From Thiotrichaceae bacterium (lineage in GTDB: Bacteria > Pseudomonadota > Gammaproteobacteria > SZUA-229), in contig NVWZ01000005.1 of NCBI GenBank assembly GCA_002746365.1, positions 1-7,190 of the forward strand: 7,190 nucleotides of DNA, read 5' to 3'. Below, piece by piece: positions 1-6,240 of this stretch. Under the pieces are notes generated by a model. It did not search any database. It was given only the letters and a program-made list of their open reading frames with translations, and had not been told where the DNA came from. Both the position numbers and the translations under genes were made by a program. The first letter of the stretch is position 1. Each line of letters begins with the position of its first letter.

Positions 1-1
1 T

Positions 2-3000
2 ATCTTTAATGCCAATGCAACCAACATCCTGGGGCAAAGTGGTACTGGTTTCTTTATTAACAGTGCGACCGGGCAGTTTAATGTTAATACCGACACCACG
101 ATATCGACCACCACGTTTGATAATACCGGCGATATATTCTTAAATAATTCGACACTATCCATTCCGACTTTAACAATGCTAGGCGGTATTCTTAGCACGG
201 GTGCGACAGGAACCATTAATGGAAATTTGGATAATCAGCTTGGTGTGATTGAACCGGGTGGGGTGGGGTCTACAGGCCGGTTAATTATCAATGGTACCTT
301 TACTCAAAGTTCTACGGGTACTTTGAATATTGAAGTTAATGATACGGGTTCTACAGCTGGAACGGACTTCGATCAGGTTCTAATTAACAGCGCTGCGGCA
401 GGTGCGGCAAATTTAGATGGAGATTTAAATGTAATACTTCTTGGTGCTGCACCACCTGCTGATATTCGTATCATTGATGTTCAGGGTGGCGGCACACTTA
501 TTAATCCTTTTATTTTAGAAACTATTGATCCTGCTTTCGATTCACCACCAACTTATGGCGTTTCGTTTGTTGACTTAGTGCTTGCAGGTCCTGTGGCTGT
601 CACCTTTGATAATTTACTGGGAGCATTAAATGATCTCGGTGATGGACTGAACTGGAACACGGGTATTGTTCCAATTTCTGGTCTTGATGATATCTTGCTG
701 GATTTCAGTGGTCAGACTCTATTCCTGTCTGGTGGTATAGTAAGTATCAACACACTTGATTTAACGGTTGGTACAACACTGAATTTGTCAGGTGGCACTT
801 TAGATATTGCCAGTAACTCAACTTTAAACGGTGATGTAAATCTTTCAGCCGGTACGTTAACGGGTGCTGGAAACATCATATTAAATGGTGCATTCAACTG
901 GACGGGTGGTTCAATTGCCGGAGCAGGTTTACTAACAACTGCAGGGGTAACAACAATTACAAGTGCTGGTACGCTGACGACGACACGTGACTGGAATAAC
1001 ACCGGTACAGTTAATTGGGATACGGGTTCCTTTACCTTAATGGGCAGTACCTTTACCAATAATGGAAACTTTAATGCTAATGCAAACGCCATACTGGATC
1101 TGGTATTTGGTAGTGCACTGTTTGATAATCAATCAAACTTAAATATTAATAGTAGTACCATTTTAGGTGACTCGGGCTCAGGAGATTTTAATAATTCTGG
1201 AACCATTACCATGTCACCTGCAAGCATATTAACCATTAGTGTTGATGCTGCAACTGACACAGGTAGTTGGAATCTTGGTTCAGGTGGCATCGAGTTAGCG
1301 GGTGGCACTTATGATATTAATGCAGGCTTTAGTAACCCATTAGCTACTGCGGGTTTAATCCTTATCAATGGCAGTTCAGTTGCCTTTAATGTACCTGTAA
1401 CTTTATCAAGTGCAATTACACTTAACCTTATATCAGGTGGATTGGATAGCAGTGCTGATATGATTGTTGACGGAAGTTTCTTATGGAGTGATGGCGGTCT
1501 GTCTGGTACGGGTTTGTTTACCACAAATGGTGTCAGCACCATAAGTGGTGCTGCGACATTCTTTTTAGCTAAAAACTGGACTAATAATGCGGCAGTTTTC
1601 TGGGTTGATGGTAACTTGATATTAGATAATGCCACGTTCACTAATAACGGTTTATTCAGCGCTGATGCAACGAATGCATTGACACAGATTGGCACCAGTG
1701 AATTTTCTAATGCACCTACAGGCCAGTTTTTTGTAAACACAAACACATCAATATCATTATCTAATTTTTCTCAGTTGGGCACGCTTACGCTAAACGGTGG
1801 TGACCTTACCATTCCTTCATTAGTTAGTAGCGGCACACTAAATGGTAGCGGTACGATAATCGGTGATGTGACTAATTCAGGAATTCTCTCACCCGGTATC
1901 GGTTTTGAAAGTATCGGTGCGATTACTATTCAAGGTAATTTCGACCAGACCGTTGGTGGTACGCTGGAGATAGAACTTAATGGAACAGTAGCGGGTGTCG
2001 ATCATGACTTACTAACGGTTGGCGGAATAGGAGTCAGTGCAACTCTTGGTGGTGACCTGCTATTGACACAGTTTGGCGGTTACACACCCACAGCGAATGA
2101 TAACTTCCAGTTCATTACAGTCGGTGGTAGTGGTCCGACATTCACTGGCACATTTGCAAACGAATTCCTTCCCCCAGGTTTTAGTCCTAACGTTGTTAAT
2201 TACGCAGCACTCTCTGCAGATATTACATTCCCGGGTATTGGTACTAGTGCATTCACCTGGATAGGGGGCGCGCTAGGTGATTGGGATATCGATGGCAACT
2301 GGTTCGGCGGAGTGGCTCCTAGCGCAGGTGATGATGCCATTATCGTTGCGGGTAGTACCGTAAACATAAACTTTATTGAAAGTGCCAATAGTATATCTCT
2401 TGATGTAACAAGTGTGCTGGTCATAGGTTCTGGCGGTTTAACAATAGCCAGCGATACTACACTAAATGGATTGTTAATAATGTCAGGTGGAACGCTTGAT
2501 ATAACGGGTGCAACACTGACACTAAACGGTGGCTTAAACTGGACGGGCGTAGGAACAATCTTTGGTGGTGGTACTGGTAATGTGGTCATTCCTACGTTAA
2601 CCAACTGGACAATTAGCGGTAATGTTGGTGGCGTTGATAATCGTATTCTGGATGATGTAACGGTTGATAATAGTGGCACTATCGTTATGGCAGTTGGTCT
2701 TGCTGATAATCTTGTACTGAATAATAATGCAATGCTTAATAATGAAGCGAGTGGTCTATTTGATTTCCAAAGTAATACTTCAGTAAACGGTACGGGAACC
2801 TTTAATAATAATTCCGGTAGTGAATTGCGTAAGAGTGCAGGTGGTGGCGCTTCAGTCATCAATGCTGTGTTCAATAATGATGATGCACTGACAAGAATTT
2901 CAAACGGTTCATTATCACTTAACGGCGGCGGATCATTTAGTAATGCATTAACGATTGCCGATGGTGAATTGTTGTTGAGTGCAGGCACATACCTATTTAA

Positions 3001-5953
3001 TGATGCCAGTTCAATTAATGGTGCCACAGGTAATTTAGGATTAACCAATGCAACGCTAAGCGTTTTAGGCACAGATACCGTTACCTTAAATAACACCTTA
3101 ATATGGAAAGGTGCATCTACGATAAGTGGCCCAGGTAACTTTAATATTAGTTCAACTGGCTTGTTAAGTATTGAAGGAAATTTAGGCGGTGTGAATAATC
3201 GTGTTCTTGATAATCTCACCATGAATAACTTCGGTACGATCGAAATGGCAGTAGGTCTTGCCGATAGTATTAACTTGATTAATGGAACAACATTAAACAA
3301 TCAATCTGGTGGTCTATTTGATTTCCAAAGTAATGTAAATGTAACGGGTACAGGCACATTTAAAAATAATGCTGGCGGTGTGTTACGTAAGAGTGTTGCT
3401 ACCGGTACTTCCTTAATTACTTCGATATTTGAAAATGATGCAGCTGAAATTAGAGTGAGCAGTGGTGTTCTCTCATTGAACGGCGGTGGTGTATTTAATA
3501 ATACGCTAACGATTGCAGATGGTGAATTATTGTTGGCTGCCGGTAATTATACCTTTAACGATGGCGTAAATATTAATAGTCTCACAGGTGGCAGTTTGGG
3601 GCTGACATTAGCCACGATTGATATTCCAGGAACGGTTACCTTGAATACTCTAATGACCTGGAAAGATGCAACCACAATTAGTGGTCCTGGTATTTTTGTT
3701 ATTAGTTCCAGTGGCCTTCTAAGTTTAGAAGGTAACGTAGGTGGTGTCGATAATCGTATTCTGGATGGGCTGACTTTAAATAATTCAGGTCGTATCGTTA
3801 TGGCTAGTGGCCTGGCTGATAATCTTGTGCTTAATGGTGGCAGTACCTTAAATAATGAATTGGGTGGTGTTTTCGACTTCCAGAGTAATACAGCTGTAAC
3901 AAATACTGCTGGCGGCGGAACGTTTATCAACAACGCTGGTTCTGAAGTGATTAAAAGTGCGGGTGCAGGAACCTCGAGTATTAATTCTGTATTCAATAAT
4001 AATGATGCACTGATAACGATTAGTAGCGGCACATTCCGGTTAAATGGCGGTGGCACATTCAGCAACTCACTGACTATTTCCAATGGCGAGTTATTACTAA
4101 ATAGTAATAACTATGTGTTCAATAATGGTGCTTCTATAAATAGTACAGCAGGTGGTAGTCTTGGATTAACACTAGCTACTATCGACATTGGTCCTGGAAC
4201 TGTAACGTTAAATAGTTTGCTCTCTTGGAGAGATGCTACAACAATTAGCGGATCTGGTACTGGAACGCTGTCTATCGGTTCTTTAGGAGTTTTAAGCATC
4301 GAAGGAAATGTAGGTGGTGTTAATAATCGTTTCTTAGATACATTAACACTGAATAACGCAGGTCGTGTCATTCTAGCAACGGGATTAGCTGATAACCTTG
4401 TTTTGAATAACGGTACGACTTTAAATAACAATTCTGGTGGAGTCGTCGATTTTCAAGCTAATACAAATATTACGACAACAACACCACTTGATGTTGGTCT
4501 CTTTAATAACAATGCCGGAAGTACATTAATAAAATCAGCGGGAACAGGAACATCAACCATCCTGACAACGTTCAATCAAACAGGTTCGACTATTGATATT
4601 AGTAGTGGAACACTGAGCTTAAATGGTACAGCCTTAACGCTGGATGCGGGTAGTGTATTACAAGGTTCGGGTACATTCTTAGGTGATGTTAATAATAATG
4701 CCGGCACTGTTGCTCCAGGCGGGGTGAATGCAACTGCAACATTAACCGTAACCGGTAATTATTCACAGGGTGTAAATGGCAATCTAATAATCGAAATAGG
4801 TGGTAGTAGCGCTAGTGGTATCTTTGATATATTGAATGTAACAGGTTCAGGGCCAAATACTTTGGCTGGCAACCTGACCATAACGGAGATTAACGGATTT
4901 AATTCTGTCGCTACCGATAGTTATATCTTTATAACAACAACGGCAGGATTCGGCGGCGACTTTGACGGTAAATTCATTTATCCTATTGGTTATTCAAAAC
5001 CTGCTAGTTCAGGAAATGATTACCAAATAGATGATCTGGCAAATAATTCGATCTTCTTTGATAATTTCAACGGCAACCTTGAATGGAACGATGCGAATAA
5101 CTGGAGCGCAGGTTTCGTGCCTGCAAATGGACTTGATATTGATACAACTTCAGTTGCTGGTGGTGTCATAACAATATCAGGGGGCATATTTGATATAAAT
5201 AGCCTGACAACGGATAGTGATATAAACAACACGGGTGGTAGCCTTAGCGTTACTGGTGACGTAACCGTTCAAGATAACTTTGTCTATACACAAGACGACG
5301 CTTCTGCTTTCACACAGTTCGATGGTGCGGTTAATAACACTGCCGCTACAGGTGTAGTCATTAATAATAATCAGGGTGAAATGGTTATCAATGGCACGGT
5401 TCTCGCTGATGTTAATAACGATGGATTACTAAGTGGTTCAGGCGCAGTAACGGGCAATGTAACAAATGGCGGCACTTTCAATCCAGGAAATTCACCAGGT
5501 ACCTTTACTGTCGATGGTGATTTAAGCCTTCTTGCCAGCTCAATATTAAATATTGAAATTGCAGGTCTGCTCATCGGACAGGAATACGATGAGCTAATTG
5601 TTACCGGTAACATTTTGTTTGACGGTATTCTTAATATTATTGTCGATAACTCCTCAGGTTATACAGGCGCACTAGATGATGCTTTCGATCCGATTAGTTT
5701 CGGCAGTGGCAGTGGTACATTAGCGCTAACAGCTTCCAATGGTTACGCTTATGATTTAATTATTTCAAGTAATAAACTAAATTTAATCACGACTTCTGTA
5801 CCAGGGTTATTTATTCCAGAAATTCAAAGTGATGTAGTGACGCTATCCAATACCACGCAAAGTATCACCGACTTTGAAAATATTAATGACATTGAAGAAG
5901 GTTTAGAAAATAGTGATGACGAAGAAAGCAGTGAAGCATTAGTTTGTACTTAG
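2..5953 (+). CDS. Giant modular beta-helix surface protein (probable secreted adhesin/exoprotein), 5'-partial
   Basis: The frame is open from base 2 to the TAG at 5951-5953, giving 1983 residues, and has no stop at the left edge. The ATG at 176 is therefore internal: the 58 codons before it continue the same repeat pattern and match residues around 1651-1860. Composition is dominated by Gly, Asn, Ser, Thr, Leu, Ile and Val in short alternating strands with NNxG turns, typical of right-handed beta-helix passengers and filamentous-haemagglutinin-like exoproteins. Only about a dozen Lys and a single Cys are present. Modules consist of a W..NW..P opener, Trp-started units of about 190 residues, and a 'GSGT..GDV.N.G...PG' closing segment. 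No C-terminal beta-barrel, LPXTG, PEP-CTERM helix or RTX nonapeptides are visible, which argues against type V autotransporter, sortase or classical RTX export. Two-partner secretion is inferred by elimination. The signal peptide and any TPS domain lie outside the window. A role in adhesion or biofilm is a family-level inference. Certainty is high for the coding call and modest for function. Confidence 0.9.
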   Translation: MFNANATNILGQSGTGFFINSATGQFNVNTDTTISTTTFDNTGDIFLNNSTLSIPTLTMLGGILSTGATGTINGNLDNQLGVIEPGGVGSTGRLIINGTFTQSSTGTLNIEVNDTGSTAGTDFDQVLINSAAAGAANLDGDLNVILLGAAPPADIRIIDVQGGGTLINPFILETIDPAFDSPPTYGVSFVDLVLAGPVAVTFDNLLGALNDLGDGLNWNTGIVPISGLDDILLDFSGQTLFLSGGIVSINTLDLTVGTTLNLSGGTLDIASNSTLNGDVNLSAGTLTGAGNIILNGAFNWTGGSIAGAGLLTTAGVTTITSAGTLTTTRDWNNTGTVNWDTGSFTLMGSTFTNNGNFNANANAILDLVFGSALFDNQSNLNINSSTILGDSGSGDFNNSGTITMSPASILTISVDAATDTGSWNLGSGGIELAGGTYDINAGFSNPLATAGLILINGSSVAFNVPVTLSSAITLNLISGGLDSSADMIVDGSFLWSDGGLSGTGLFTTNGVSTISGAATFFLAKNWTNNAAVFWVDGNLILDNATFTNNGLFSADATNALTQIGTSEFSNAPTGQFFVNTNTSISLSNFSQLGTLTLNGGDLTIPSLVSSGTLNGSGTIIGDVTNSGILSPGIGFESIGAITIQGNFDQTVGGTLEIELNGTVAGVDHDLLTVGGIGVSATLGGDLLLTQFGGYTPTANDNFQFITVGGSGPTFTGTFANEFLPPGFSPNVVNYAALSADITFPGIGTSAFTWIGGALGDWDIDGNWFGGVAPSAGDDAIIVAGSTVNINFIESANSISLDVTSVLVIGSGGLTIASDTTLNGLLIMSGGTLDITGATLTLNGGLNWTGVGTIFGGGTGNVVIPTLTNWTISGNVGGVDNRILDDVTVDNSGTIVMAVGLADNLVLNNNAMLNNEASGLFDFQSNTSVNGTGTFNNNSGSELRKSAGGGASVINAVFNNDDALTRISNGSLSLNGGGSFSNALTIADGELLLSAGTYLFNDASSINGATGNLGLTNATLSVLGTDTVTLNNTLIWKGASTISGPGNFNISSTGLLSIEGNLGGVNNRVLDNLTMNNFGTIEMAVGLADSINLINGTTLNNQSGGLFDFQSNVNVTGTGTFKNNAGGVLRKSVATGTSLITSIFENDAAEIRVSSGVLSLNGGGVFNNTLTIADGELLLAAGNYTFNDGVNINSLTGGSLGLTLATIDIPGTVTLNTLMTWKDATTISGPGIFVISSSGLLSLEGNVGGVDNRILDGLTLNNSGRIVMASGLADNLVLNGGSTLNNELGGVFDFQSNTAVTNTAGGGTFINNAGSEVIKSAGAGTSSINSVFNNNDALITISSGTFRLNGGGTFSNSLTISNGELLLNSNNYVFNNGASINSTAGGSLGLTLATIDIGPGTVTLNSLLSWRDATTISGSGTGTLSIGSLGVLSIEGNVGGVNNRFLDTLTLNNAGRVILATGLADNLVLNNGTTLNNNSGGVVDFQANTNITTTTPLDVGLFNNNAGSTLIKSAGTGTSTILTTFNQTGSTIDISSGTLSLNGTALTLDAGSVLQGSGTFLGDVNNNAGTVAPGGVNATATLTVTGNYSQGVNGNLIIEIGGSSASGIFDILNVTGSGPNTLAGNLTITEINGFNSVATDSYIFITTTAGFGGDFDGKFIYPIGYSKPASSGNDYQIDDLANNSIFFDNFNGNLEWNDANNWSAGFVPANGLDIDTTSVAGGVITISGGIFDINSLTTDSDINNTGGSLSVTGDVTVQDNFVYTQDDASAFTQFDGAVNNTAATGVVINNNQGEMVINGTVLADVNNDGLLSGSGAVTGNVTNGGTFNPGNSPGTFTVDGDLSLLASSILNIEIAGLLIGQEYDELIVTGNILFDGILNIIVDNSSGYTGALDDAFDPISFGSGSGTLALTASNGYAYDLIISSNKLNLITTSVPGLFIPEIQSDVVTLSNTTQSITDFENINDIEEGLENSDDEESSEALVCT
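182..604 (+). repeat. Closing module, copy 1 (PG-type autotransporter-like segment)
   Basis: This is a segment within the giant protein. It begins GGILSTGATGTINGNL, continues with G.IEPGG...GRLIINGTFTQ...GTLNIEV, and then has DFDQVLINS and a strand-rich tail to about base 604. It shares the order 'GxGTixGdv-NxGxxxPG-G.l.i.G.f.Q-G.L.iE-(Y/F)D.l.v' with copies at 1832, 4649 and 5423. Similar stretches are common in autotransporter passengers. The 58 residues before it (from base 2) align with the residues preceding copy 2, including ANATN/ADATN and GQF.VNT, so this is the end of an upstream module of the same design. Confidence 0.7.
608..700 (+). repeat. W..NW..P module opener, copy 1
   Basis: The encoded segment is DNLLGALNDLGDGLNWNTGIVP followed by an Asp-rich 'GLDDILLD' stretch. 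The related openers at about 2249 and 5051 have the same NW-x(3,4)-(V/A)P spacing followed by acidic residues. The motif marks where a new beta-helical module begins directly after a closing module. It is the most degenerate of the three, lacking the first Trp. Confidence 0.55.
899..1831 (+). repeat. Two divergent Trp-started beta-strand units (second module)
   Basis: Unit a starts at the Trp codon at 899 (NWTGGSIAGAGLLTTAG) and unit b at the Trp codon at 1484 (LWSDGGLSGTGLFTTNG), a spacing of 585 bases or 195 residues. Shared landmarks after each Trp are 'G.l.T..G...I', then RDWNNT/KNWTNN, then FTNNGNF/FTNNGLF. Unit b runs into the closing module at 1832 and is therefore shorter. They resemble the four units at 2540-4627 in the opening 'NWTG...(I/L).G.G' but are much more divergent, so they are older duplicates or the ancestral form. 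Confidence 0.65.
1832..2245 (+). repeat. Closing module, copy 2 (PG-type)
   Basis: The encoded segment begins GTLNGSGTIIGDVTNSG, continues with ILSPG, then ITIQGNFDQTVGGTLEIEL and AGVDHDLLTVGG. A strand-rich tail follows (GDLLLTQFGGY...FQFITVGG...FANEFLPPGF...ALSADITF). This is the best match in the window to the general autotransporter-passenger pattern. It sits directly before the second W..NW..P opener, as expected if modules are joined head to tail. Confidence 0.7.
2249..2383 (+). repeat. W..NW..P module opener, copy 2
   Basis: The encoded segment is AFTWIGGALGDWDIDGNW, then FGGVAPSAGDDAIIVAG and STVNINF. The W-x(6)-W-x(5)-W/NW-x(3)-AP-x(3)-DD arrangement is the clearest of the three openers. 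Comparable W...NW..G..P...DD segments occur in many large bacterial beta-helix proteins, as a matter of general knowledge rather than a search. Confidence 0.6.
2540..4627 (+). repeat. Tandem array of four ~185-189-residue units (three full, one partial)
   Basis: Units begin at Trp codons at 2540, 3104, 3659 and 4226, so the periods are 564, 555 and 567 bases. Each carries the same landmarks in order: W(T/K/R)(G/D)..T(I/F)(S/G)G, GN(V/L)GGV(D/N)NR.LD, a (V/A).GLAD, LNN..SG..DFQ(S/A)N, F.NN(A/S)G, KS(A/V).(G/T)(G/T)(A/T)S, LSLNG/LRLNG, then DGELLL or NGELLL and GLT.AT. The fourth unit stops after SLNG near 4627 and runs into the closing module at 4649. Similarity is also visible in DNA: 26 identical bases at 2751-2776 and 3309-3334, and 19 identical at 2636-2654 and 3749-3767, each exactly in register with the unit period. 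This indicates comparatively recent in-frame tandem duplication. Confidence 0.92.
4649..5050 (+). repeat. Closing module, copy 3 (PG-type)
   Basis: The encoded segment begins GSVLQGSGTFLGDVNNN, continues with AGTVAPGG, then LTVTGNYSQGVNGNLIIEI, FDILNVTGSG and NLTITEINGF. A tail related to copy 2 follows, with YIFITTT, GGDFDGKFIYPIGY and the final residues before the third opener. It terminates the four-unit array. Confidence 0.7.
5051..5190 (+). repeat. W..NW..P module opener, copy 3
   Basis: The encoded segment is IFFDNFNGNLEWNDANNW, then SAGFVPANGLDIDTTSVAGG and VITISGG. It starts the last and shortest module, which goes to a closing module after only about 120 residues and has no clear ~190-residue unit. 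Confidence 0.6.
5423..5794 (+). repeat. Closing module, copy 4 (PG-type, C-terminal)
   Basis: The encoded segment begins GLLSGSGAVTGNVTNGG, continues with TFNPGNSPGTFTVDGDL, SILNIEI, then EYDELIVTGNILFDGIL and a strand-rich end near 5794. NPGNSPGT is the closest version in the window to the common autotransporter 'PGNSPGTL' motif. In this protein it is the last folded element before the acidic tail, not the lead-in to a translocator barrel. Confidence 0.72.
5795..5950 (+). other. Acidic C-terminal tail ending in the sole visible cysteine
   Basis: The last 52 residues leave the Gly/Asn-rich repeat pattern: SVPGLFIPEIQSDVV is followed by a stretch with 11 Asp/Glu in 27 residues and the terminus EALVCT. 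The Cys codon (TGT, 5945-5947) is the second-to-last codon and the only Cys in the 1983 visible residues. No hydrophobic anchor, Arg cluster, LPXTG or terminal aromatic residue is present. In the Haemophilus HMW1 two-partner exoprotein, terminal cysteines help keep the protein at the cell surface; a similar tethering role here is inference only. Confidence 0.6.
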
Positions 5954-5997
5954 CTAATATTTGTCACGACTGCCTCGTTTGTTAACTACAAGTTATT

Positions 5998-6023
5998 GTC
6001 ATTCCCAAATACTTCTGTCGGGA
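5998..6023 (+). repeat. Left terminal inverted repeat of intergenic element
   Basis: GTCATTCCCAAATACTTCTG is followed by TCGGGA. It pairs imperfectly with 6131-6156 and also folds on itself, with TCCC at 6003-6006 against GGGA at 6020-6023. It starts 44 bases after the stop codon of the giant gene. Confidence 0.65.
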
Positions 6024-6024
6024 C

Positions 6025-6045
6025 AAATTCGTTTGGAACGAATTT
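6025..6045. repeat. Perfect 9-bp inverted repeat, 3-base loop
   Basis: AAATTCGTT (6025-6033) and AACGAATTT (6037-6045) are exact reverse complements around TGG. The stem is AT-rich and is not followed by a T tract on either strand, so it is not a convincing intrinsic terminator. Confidence 0.75.
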
Positions 6046-6072
6046 AAACATTCTTCGCATGGCCTGAAGGGT

Positions 6073-6107
6073 AGTCCACATGGATGTGGGCTAAAAGCCA
6101 GAGGCTT
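6073..6107. repeat. Two adjacent hairpins inside the intergenic element
   Basis: AGTCCACAT (6073-6081) pairs with ATGTGGGCT (6084-6092) with one G.T wobble. Directly after it, AAGCC (6095-6099) pairs with GGCTT (6103-6107) around AGA. The bases after the second stem (CACAGTACC) contain no T run. The tight spacing of two stems suggests a structured RNA or DNA element, not chance. Confidence 0.6.
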
Positions 6108-6128
6108 CACAGTACCTAAGGAAGCTGG

Positions 6129-6156
6129 ATCTCCGGCAGAAGCATTCGGAGATGAC
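6129..6156 (-). repeat. Right terminal inverted repeat of intergenic element, itself a hairpin
   Basis: ATCTCCG (6129-6135) and CGGAGAT (6147-6153) are exact reverse complements around an 11-base loop. The outer bases (6133-6156) form the reverse-complement partner of the left terminal repeat, with 19 of 24 matches. Self-folding ends of this kind are characteristic of REP-like elements. Confidence 0.65.
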
Positions 6157-6240
6157 AACAATAGAAAATTTTATTTTCAGGTCTAAAATATTTAACTGCA
6201 TGCTTATAGGTTGCTAGATCAATATGGATTATTTATCGAT

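Larger units (their letters stand above)
5996..6158. mobile_element. MITE-like intergenic repeat element with terminal inverted repeats and nested hairpins
   Basis: The 163-base element fills most of the 287-base gap between the convergent genes. Its ends are TTGTCATTCCCAAATACTTC on the left and, on the opposite strand at the right, TTGTCATCTCCGAATGCTTC. Counted from GTCAT, 19 of 24 bases match. The right end includes the 'GGATCTCCG...' and 'agctggat' bases typical of the GTCATTCCC...GGAATCCAGC repeats dispersed in many proteobacterial genomes. Internal hairpins are at 6003-6023, 6025-6045, 6073-6092, 6095-6107 and 6129-6153. There is no open reading frame of note and no clear target-site duplication (AGTTA on the left, CAATA on the right). 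It is likely non-autonomous, mobilised in trans, or a REP/ERIC-like structured repeat. Whether it terminates transcription is unknown. Confidence 0.65.

Noticed and set aside
712..1746. Minus-strand open frames at 712-1092 and 1309-1746
   Set aside because: They are antisense to the modular coding sequence, with the same low-complexity Pro/Val/Leu mirror composition and no recognisable domain or start context.
2073..2264. 63-codon plus-strand frame in another phase
   Set aside because: It overlaps the giant gene completely, has a biased Ser/His/Gln/Leu composition, and shows no motif. It is a shadow frame.
2200..3300. Long open frame on the minus strand (366 codons) within the giant gene
   Set aside because: It lies wholly antisense to a strongly patterned repeat protein. 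Its translation is a Pro/Leu/Val-rich mirror of the repeats, and similar antisense frames recur over the other repeat units at 3547-4083 and 4111-4431. It is a by-product of codon composition.
2540..4627. CRISPR-like or VNTR non-coding repeat array
   Set aside because: The period is about 560 bases, stays in frame, and conservation follows codons and protein motifs. There are no short repeats with unique spacers.
5020..5613. Minus-strand open frames at 5020-5232 and 5371-5613
   Set aside because: They are short antisense shadows over the last module, with no domain signal or ribosome binding site support.
5795..5950. Autotransporter beta-barrel, PEP-CTERM, LPXTG or RTX secretion signal
   Set aside because: The tail is too short for a barrel, lacks a hydrophobic helix or Arg cluster, has no LPXTG, and no GGxGxDxxx nonapeptides precede it. 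It also lacks a terminal aromatic residue.
6025..6107. Intrinsic terminator for either convergent gene
   Set aside because: Stable stems exist, but none is followed by a T tract on the plus strand or on the minus strand, so a canonical terminator call is not supported.
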